The notes beneath the pieces are model-generated. The model was given only the letters and a program-made list of their open reading frames with translations. It was not told the origin of the DNA and made no database searches. 21,175 bases of DNA from Acidimicrobiales bacterium (GTDB lineage Bacteria; Actinomycetota; Acidimicrobiia; Acidimicrobiales; Palsa-688), in the NCBI GenBank assembly GCA_030039575.1, contig JASHVH010000534.1, positions 1 through 21,175 of the forward strand. Reading direction: 5' to 3'. The position numbers and the translations under genes are program-made. This document shows, one piece after another, positions 16,847-21,175 of the stretch (its first letter is position 1; every line of letters starts with the position of its first letter).

Positions 16847-17632
16847 CTATCGTCTCTCGGGCTCGGACCACGCCCGGAGTTGAGCAAGGCTGCGAGCCAG
16901 CATGCGTGACACCTGCATCTGTGTAGCCCCGATAAGGGTGCCGATCTGGGTCTGGGACCAGCCCGCCACGAAGCGCAGGTTGATCATCAGGCGCTCCCGT
17001 TCCGAAAGGCGGGCCAAGAGCGGGTTCAACAGCAACCGCCCCTCTACCTCAGCCAGGCCTGGGTCCTTCATCCCGAGCTTGCCCGTGACGTACAGGTCGT
17101 CGGTGGCGGCGCTGCCGGTGTCGAGCGGCGCGCTGGTACGCAGGCCCCCTGCGTCGAGTGCTTCTACCACGTCCTCCAGGGAGGCATCGATGTGCGCGGC
17201 CACCTCGGCTATCGTCGGCGACCGCCCGTAGAACTGCGTGAGCTCGTCGATCGCCTGCTGGGTACTTATGTACATGTCGTGGACCCGCCTCGGCGGCCGC
17301 ACCCACCAGCCACGGTCGCGAAGGTGACGTTTCAGCTCACCGAGGATCGTGGCCGTTGCGAACGTCGTCAGTTCGGTGCCACGGGTCAGGTCGAAACGCT
17401 CGACGGCCTTCAAGAGCCCAATGAGGGCGACCTGGTTGAGGTCTTCGATATCCTCCCCGCGTTGAGCAAAGCGACTGGCCAAGGAGTACGCCAACCCCTG
17501 ATAGGCGATGACGATGTCGTTCAGAGCGTCGGCATCCCGGGATTCCCGATAGACGACCAGCGCCTGCCGGACCTGCTCGCGCCGGTCCGTGGCCTCGTCG
17601 CACCCGGTTGTTGCTGGTGCGGGTGTCGCCAC
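16847..17632 (-). CDS. RNA polymerase sigma factor, SigB/SigF/SigG type
   Basis: This 261-residue group 3 sigma-70 factor has all three domains. Region 2 (about 37-110) includes AYSLASRFAQRGEDIEDLNQ, GLLKAVERFD and FATATILGELKRHLRDRGWW, with VRPPRRV just after, diagnostic of the SigB/F/G group. Region 3 lies at about 115-165 (GRSPTIAEVAAHIDASLEDV). Region 4 lies at about 200-255 (LSERERLMINLRF...WSQTQIGTLIGATQMQVSRML) and holds the -35-binding helix-turn-helix. Relatives direct stress or developmental genes and are usually held by an RsbW-type anti-sigma factor. No such partner is next to it. Start GTG 17632 has no clear Shine-Dalgarno site. Its TAG stop is followed at once by the RNase D GTG. 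The regulon is unknown. Confidence 0.93.
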   Translation of the reverse strand: MATPAPATTGCDEATDRREQVRQALVVYRESRDADALNDIVIAYQGLAYSLASRFAQRGEDIEDLNQVALIGLLKAVERFDLTRGTELTTFATATILGELKRHLRDRGWWVRPPRRVHDMYISTQQAIDELTQFYGRSPTIAEVAAHIDASLEDVVEALDAGGLRTSAPLDTGSAATDDLYVTGKLGMKDPGLAEVEGRLLLNPLLARLSERERLMINLRFVAGWSQTQIGTLIGATQMQVSRMLARSLAQLRAWSEPERR

Positions 17633-17813
17633 AACCTGAGCTTAGCGGCAACCTGAAGCGAGAAGACCGACAACCGCCGGCGTACCGGCTCCCCCCGGAC
17701 CGGCGCCCCCGCCGCAAAAGTGGCCCCTACCTGCCTTTTGGGACGCAGTCAGAAAGCTGATCCGTTCGATCGGTTTTTCTCGGAAGCCCTGGCCAACGCC
17801 GTTCCGGGTGCCG

Positions 17814-18347
17814 CTAGCCGCCGTAGTTGAGGCGGGTGTCCTCCATGCGCAAGACGTCGGCTTCCTCGTCCGGCGCGGAACAGTCGACCACCTCGCCTAC
17901 AAACAGGGTGTGGTCACCTAGGGCTAGCTCGTGGCGGACCTCGCATTCCAGCCATGCCGCCGCTTGCACCACGAGAGGTGCGCCAGTCGTACCAGACCGG
18001 ACTTCGACGCCGCCCAACATCCCCGGCCCGGGGCCCTCGGCCACGGGCTTCGTGAACCCTCTGACCAGGGCACGGTCCTCCCTCTTCAGGAAACAGAGGC
18101 TGAACACCCGGCCCGCTTGAACCAGCTCATGGGTAACGGCGTCCACCCGTACCGCCACTGCCAGCAATTTGGGCTCGGTCGCCACCTGTACGGCCAGGTT
18201 GTGCGTCATCAGGTTGCGCCGTGCTCCCGCTGCGCTCCCCAGCAAGTAAATGCCGGCGGGCATCCGCCACAAGATGCGCCTCCGCAGCCGGTCGTAACTG
18301 TCGGGGTCGACGCCGGCCGGGAACGGGCCTACCAGCGGCCCGGCCAC
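17814..18347 (-). CDS. Flavin reductase-like, FMN-binding split-barrel protein
   Basis: This 177-residue protein has the layout of the flavin reductase/flavoredoxin family: RILWRMPAGIYLLGSAAGARRNLMTHN near the N-terminus, then KLLAVAVRVDAVTHELVQAGRVFSLCFL, a GAPLVVQAAAWLECEVRHELALGDHTLFVGEVVDC core, and an N-Y-G-G end. Such proteins bind FMN and reduce flavin with NAD(P)H, often supplying a monooxygenase or acting as a redox protein; none is nearby to suggest a partner. GTG 18347 has GAGG 4 nt upstream. The 114-bp region upstream contains several GTGACG repeats. The 181-bp gap before the sigma-factor gene suggests that the two are transcribed separately. Confidence 0.85.
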   Translation of the reverse strand: MAGPLVGPFPAGVDPDSYDRLRRRILWRMPAGIYLLGSAAGARRNLMTHNLAVQVATEPKLLAVAVRVDAVTHELVQAGRVFSLCFLKREDRALVRGFTKPVAEGPGPGMLGGVEVRSGTTGAPLVVQAAAWLECEVRHELALGDHTLFVGEVVDCSAPDEEADVLRMEDTRLNYGG

Positions 18348-18367
18348 AAGGCCTCAGTCACTGTGTG

Positions 18368-18443
18368 CGTCACGGTGGTCAACCACAGGTGCCCACCACG
18401 AGGACGCCCGTCACAAGGGCGCCCGTCACGAATTGCCCGTCAC
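18368..18443. repeat. Cluster of CGTCAC / GCCCGTCAC short repeats
   Basis: CGTCAC occurs at 18368-18373, 18409-18414, 18424-18429 and 18438-18443. The last three are inside the 9-bp GCCCGTCAC, spaced 15 and 14 bp apart, and a GGTCAC variant lies at 18460-18465. On the minus strand, ahead of the flavin reductase start, these read GTGACGGGC. They may be operator sites or remnants of a tandem duplication. Confidence 0.6.
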
Positions 18444-18461
18444 GTGGGCGCCCGGTGCTGG

Positions 18462-18890
18462 TCACGGGTGCTCGGCCCTGTCCCAGTCCGGGTCGAGTTG
18501 CCTCAGGAACAGGGCGCAGCGCTCCTCCTCCTCCACTTCCCCTAACTCGCCCGCTCGCCTGCGGAGCGCATCGAGGCTGCGGAGGAACCCTCTGTTGGTT
18601 GGGTAACGCCACCGTACGTACCCCGACCCCCTCCACCCTGCCGCCCGCAGCGCGTCCAGGCCCCGGTGATAGCCGGTACGGGCAAAGGCGTAAGCCGTAA
18701 CGGGATCTTCACTTTGCTCCGAAAGCGCCGCCCACGCCGCCAGGTACCGCGGCCAGCGGCCGGCTACGGAAGCCAGAGCAGCCTGGACCTCCGCCGCTGA
18801 CATGGCGTCGGCCAGGGCTTGTTCGGCTTCCGGCGGAGGTTCGGGTAGCACCGTTTCCGGCGGAGCTTGGCCAAGGGGGATCTCGCTCAT
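18462..18890 (-). CDS. DUF3151 family protein
   Basis: This 142-residue soluble protein matches DUF3151, a small actinobacterial family of unknown function. It starts MSEIPLGQAPPETVLPEPPP, continues with a helical section (AALASVAGRWPRYLAAWAAL), and holds the strongest family signature at TGYHRGLDALRAAGWRGSGY, then YPTNRGFLRSLDALRR and ERCALFLRQLDPDW at the C-terminus. ATG 18890 is chosen because the MSEIPLG start is typical of the family; no Shine-Dalgarno site is visible. A TACGCT box on the minus strand, about 11 nt upstream, could give a very short leader. The gene diverges from the HIT gene. Confidence 0.88.
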   Translation of the reverse strand: MSEIPLGQAPPETVLPEPPPEAEQALADAMSAAEVQAALASVAGRWPRYLAAWAALSEQSEDPVTAYAFARTGYHRGLDALRAAGWRGSGYVRWRYPTNRGFLRSLDALRRRAGELGEVEEEERCALFLRQLDPDWDRAEHP

Positions 18891-19335
18891 CTGCGAGACA
18901 GAGCGTAATCTCGTCGGCACGCAAGGATGCATATTTGACCGTGTGATAGATGGGGGAATGGCGGCTCACGTAGTCCTCGACGAGCCGGACTTCATAGCCT
19001 TCCTGGACCACCGTCCTGTCTTCGACGGGCACACCCTGGTCGTCCCCCGTGGCCACTACTCGACTCTGGCCGAAATGCCCGAGGATTTGCTCGGGCCGAT
19101 GCTGGACGCCGGGCGGCGCGTGGCGGCGGCGCAGAAAGAGGCGCTGGGAGCGCAGGGGGCTTTCTTTGCCCTGAACGAGGTCGTCAGCCAGAGCGTGCCT
19201 CACGTTCACCTGCACGTCGTGCCGAGGCGGGCCGGCGACGGCCTGCGCGGGTTCCTCTGGCCCCGCCACCGCTACGAGAACGAAGAGGTAGCCGAAGGGG
19301 TGGCTGCCCTTCTGAGGGGCGCTTTGAAGCCCTGA
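18802..19335 (+). CDS. HIT-family hydrolase/transferase, start uncertain
   Basis: This is a histidine triad protein: CIFDRVIDGG, HTLVVPRGHY, an ALNEVVSQSVPHVHLHVVPR segment with the HxHxH active site (H134, H136, H138 if ATG 18802 is used), and GFLWPRHRY. Family members act on nucleotide phosphates or phosphoramidates. The start is odd. The family core begins at CIF (18928), yet the only upstream ATG, GTG or TTG in that frame back to 18802 is ATG 18802 itself, which overlaps the divergent DUF3151 gene by 89 bp. Starts at GTG 18943 or ATG 18958 would delete the CIF motif; a GGGGGA touches ATG 18958. ATG 18927 is one base out of frame and meets TGA after three codons. The call of the domain is firm; the 5' end is not. 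Confidence 0.85.
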   Translation: MASARACSASGGGSGSTVSGGAWPRGISLICETERNLVGTQGCIFDRVIDGGMAAHVVLDEPDFIAFLDHRPVFDGHTLVVPRGHYSTLAEMPEDLLGPMLDAGRRVAAAQKEALGAQGAFFALNEVVSQSVPHVHLHVVPRRAGDGLRGFLWPRHRYENEEVAEGVAALLRGALKP

Positions 19336-19375
19336 AGCCGTTCGGGCCGACAGCTTTGTCCTGTTTGTATGCAGC

Positions 19376-19399
19376 TGCCGTCACAAACCGGGCACGGCA
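19376..19399. terminator. Possible hairpin between convergent genes
   Basis: TGCCGT (19376-19381) and ACGGCA (19394-19399) can pair across a 12-nt loop in the 88-bp gap between the HIT gene and the diguanylate cyclase. The stem is only 6 bp and no T-run follows. Confidence 0.3.
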
Positions 19400-19423
19400 C
19401 CCACGAGCCGAAAATGGACCGCC

Positions 19424-21163
19424 TCAAATAGGCACAGCCACATGGCCGGCGGTGGTGGCCGGCTGGCCGACCGGGGCCAGGGTGACCCGGTCGCGCCCGG
19501 CCCGTTTGGACGCGTAAAGCGCTCCATCTGCCGCCGCCATCAAGCCCTCCCCGTCAGTCTCCTCTCCCAGAGAGGTGGCGATACCGGCGCTGACGGTTAC
19601 CTTCCTGGCGGTCGCCGCAGTCTCGACCGCCGCCCTGACCCGCTCTACCACTGCCAGTGCCCCCTCACTTCCGCAATTCGGCAACACGATCGCGAACTCC
19701 TCGCCGCCGTAACGCGCCACCAGGTCGACGTCGCGCACATGGCTCGCCATCGCCGCTGCCACCTGACGCAACACCTCGTCGCCGACCAGGTGCCCGAAGG
19801 TGTCGTTGATCTGCTTGAAATGATCGATATCGATGACCGCCAGCGACAGTGGCTCCTTGGTGCGGGCCGTCCTGGCCGCTTCCCGTGCCAGAGCCGAACT
19901 GAGCTCCCGGCGGTTAGCCAAGCCAGTCAGGCTGTCAGAAGCTGCCAGCCTGGCCACTTCAGCGTTGAGGTAGGCATTGTTGAGCGCCAACGCAGCATGA
20001 ACCGCGAAGCGGCTCAACATGTCCAGCGACCGCCGGCTTATCCGGCGGCTAACAGGCGGCCCCGCCTCAGCCACCAGGATGCCGAGCCGTTCCCGACCGG
20101 CCCTGAGCGGTAGCACGACGACGTTGGTTGCCCCGGGCATCATCATCTCGAGGACGGCGTCATCATCGTGGGAGAGCTTGCGCACAAGGACCGGCGAGTT
20201 CTCCGCTAAAGCGCGAGCGCCTACGCCGTTCCCCAGCGCCCCCGTTCCTAACCGCCCGAGGTCGACGGGCGACACCGACTGTTCCCCGGCGCCGAACCTG
20301 GCCGCCGCCTCCCGGCCTTTCCTTTCCCACACGATCGCCACCCGCTTGAACAAAAACGGGCGTAGCACCGTCTTCAACAGGACAGCAGCTATTTCGTCTG
20401 GGCCGCAGCTGGCTTCCATCCTTTCCTCCATCTCGGAAGCCATCTGGGTGAGGGCGTCAAGCTGTGCCTTCGAGCGGCGTAGCTCACGTTCGCTCAGAGC
20501 GGAGAAGTAGGCGGTGCTCACGGCCACGGCCCACAGCAGGAGGATGCGGACCTCGATTGCCCCCGGCGAGGGGGTCACGACCTGAGGGGCACCAAGGAGC
20601 TGGCCCACAGGCCCACCGAGCTGCAGCACCGAGATCGAGATGAGCAAGACGGAGTCCCAGAGGGCCAGGCGCACCCCTGTGCGGGGGCTGGCCAGAAGGG
20701 TCACGGCTATCAGCTGGACCGCGAAAAGCAATATGAGGTCGCTCTGGGCGCCGCCCGAAGGAACGGTCAGGACGGCCAAATAAACCGAATCGATGGGCAG
20801 CAGGATCTGCTGTAGCGGCGCCTGAGATCGCTTTGGGTGCTTGACGAGGAGGTGGTCACCCACCTGTCCGATAAGGCAAAGGAGCAGGTAGGCGAGGCTG
20901 AGTGGCAGCACCTGCTTCACAGTCAGCCCCAACTGCCGAGGGGCGAAGGCGGCGGCGGCTATAACCAGGCCAACGATGCACAGGCGGACTACCTGTAAGG
21001 CGCTGAACCGTTGCTCGAGGCTGGTGTGCTCAGCGTTGGCCAGCCTCTGCTGTCCTTCCCAAATTTGTGAAACGCGCGCGCCCAGAGCGCGCCCGAGACC
21101 GGCAGGCGAAGATGCTGCCTTCTGCTGGTCACCGTTGTTCGGGGGTGCCTCAGTCGAAACCAA
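19424..21163 (-). CDS. Membrane-bound diguanylate cyclase (membrane region, GAF-like, GGDEF); 5' end may lie outside the window
   Basis: This 579-residue protein makes cyclic di-GMP from two GTP. It has five or six predicted membrane helices (about 58-222), a linker helix (SERELRRSKAQLDALTQMAS), a GAF-like sensor domain (about 245-398) and a GGDEF domain (about 405-565). The active-site motif is RYGGEEF (GGEEF 486-490). DHFKQINDTFGHLVGD carries the metal- and substrate-binding residues, and an RxxD inhibitory site (R477-D480) lies five residues before GGEEF, so product feedback inhibition is likely. The last helix has ADGALYASKRAGRDRV. There is no EAL domain. TTG 21163 is the first possible start in the window, but the frame is open to the edge and no Shine-Dalgarno site is seen, so the real start may be upstream. 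Confidence 0.93.
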   Translation of the reverse strand: MVSTEAPPNNGDQQKAASSPAGLGRALGARVSQIWEGQQRLANAEHTSLEQRFSALQVVRLCIVGLVIAAAAFAPRQLGLTVKQVLPLSLAYLLLCLIGQVGDHLLVKHPKRSQAPLQQILLPIDSVYLAVLTVPSGGAQSDLILLFAVQLIAVTLLASPRTGVRLALWDSVLLISISVLQLGGPVGQLLGAPQVVTPSPGAIEVRILLLWAVAVSTAYFSALSERELRRSKAQLDALTQMASEMEERMEASCGPDEIAAVLLKTVLRPFLFKRVAIVWERKGREAAARFGAGEQSVSPVDLGRLGTGALGNGVGARALAENSPVLVRKLSHDDDAVLEMMMPGATNVVVLPLRAGRERLGILVAEAGPPVSRRISRRSLDMLSRFAVHAALALNNAYLNAEVARLAASDSLTGLANRRELSSALAREAARTARTKEPLSLAVIDIDHFKQINDTFGHLVGDEVLRQVAAAMASHVRDVDLVARYGGEEFAIVLPNCGSEGALAVVERVRAAVETAATARKVTVSAGIATSLGEETDGEGLMAAADGALYASKRAGRDRVTLAPVGQPATTAGHVAVPI

Positions 21164-21175
21164 TTGAACCGTCGT

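Noticed and set aside
14630..16909. Long plus-strand open frame (759 codons) opposite RNase D, the zinc-ribbon gene and the ileS start
   Set aside because: It runs antisense to genes with clear family motifs, changes character along its length and is rich in Arg/Pro/Gly. It is open only because GC-rich DNA has few stops.
17760..17785. Possible terminator, a weak stem followed by TTTTT, in the gap between the sigma and flavin reductase genes
   Set aside because: The stem is only about 3-4 bp and the T-run is on the plus strand, where no gene ends nearby.

Overview
This is a GC-rich, densely packed chromosomal window from an actinobacterium, most likely of the class Acidimicrobiia. The strongest hint is the large secreted protein at 3179-6577, whose C-terminus has 'GYWLVGxDGGxFAFGD' repeats that I associate with Acidimicrobiia. 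A DUF3151 protein, a SigB/F/G-type sigma factor, a type 2 (eukaryote-like) isoleucyl-tRNA synthetase and frequent GTG/TTG starts without Shine-Dalgarno sites agree. The taxonomic call is an inference. I see no tRNA, rRNA, CRISPR array, IS element, integrase or phage gene.

Layout, left to right. Positions 1-755 (minus) hold the N-terminal 251 residues of MurB, cut by the window edge at the catalytic-serine motif. It diverges from a CYTH-CHAD protein (874-2880, plus). A gap of about 300 bp precedes a 1132-residue exported repeat protein (3179-6577, plus), which has 14 cysteine-paired repeats, an Ig-like domain and six GYW-type repeats. Convergent to it is a DHA2-type MFS exporter (6709-8169, minus). 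An unrecognised protein (8308-9105, plus) shares a CTAG stop with a GT28/MGDG-synthase-like glycosyltransferase (9102-10295, minus). A DMT-type membrane protein (10498-11460, plus) ends 1 bp from ileS (11462-14713, minus). Upstream of ileS on the same strand is a small acidic zinc-ribbon protein (14803-15045), divergent from an 87-residue protein (15156-15419, plus).

A minus-strand series follows: RNase D (15464-16846), a sigma factor whose stop abuts the RNase D start (16847-17632), a flavin reductase-like protein (17814-18347) and a DUF3151 protein (18462-18890). The window ends with a HIT-family protein (plus, start uncertain, to 19335) and a membrane-bound GAF-GGDEF diguanylate cyclase (19424-21163, minus) that may continue past the right edge.

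Most genes are housekeeping (cell wall, translation, RNA turnover) mixed with signalling (sigma factor, c-di-GMP, polyphosphate/CHAD) and envelope functions. I do not see one multi-gene novel system. The most unusual items are the double seven-repeat exported protein, a recurring 15-bp-period tandem duplication seen at several separate loci (best developed as a pentapeptide array at the RNase D N-terminus), a low-complexity insertion inside the CHAD domain, a small set of GTGACGGGC repeats upstream of the flavin reductase, and the anomalous start of the HIT gene.
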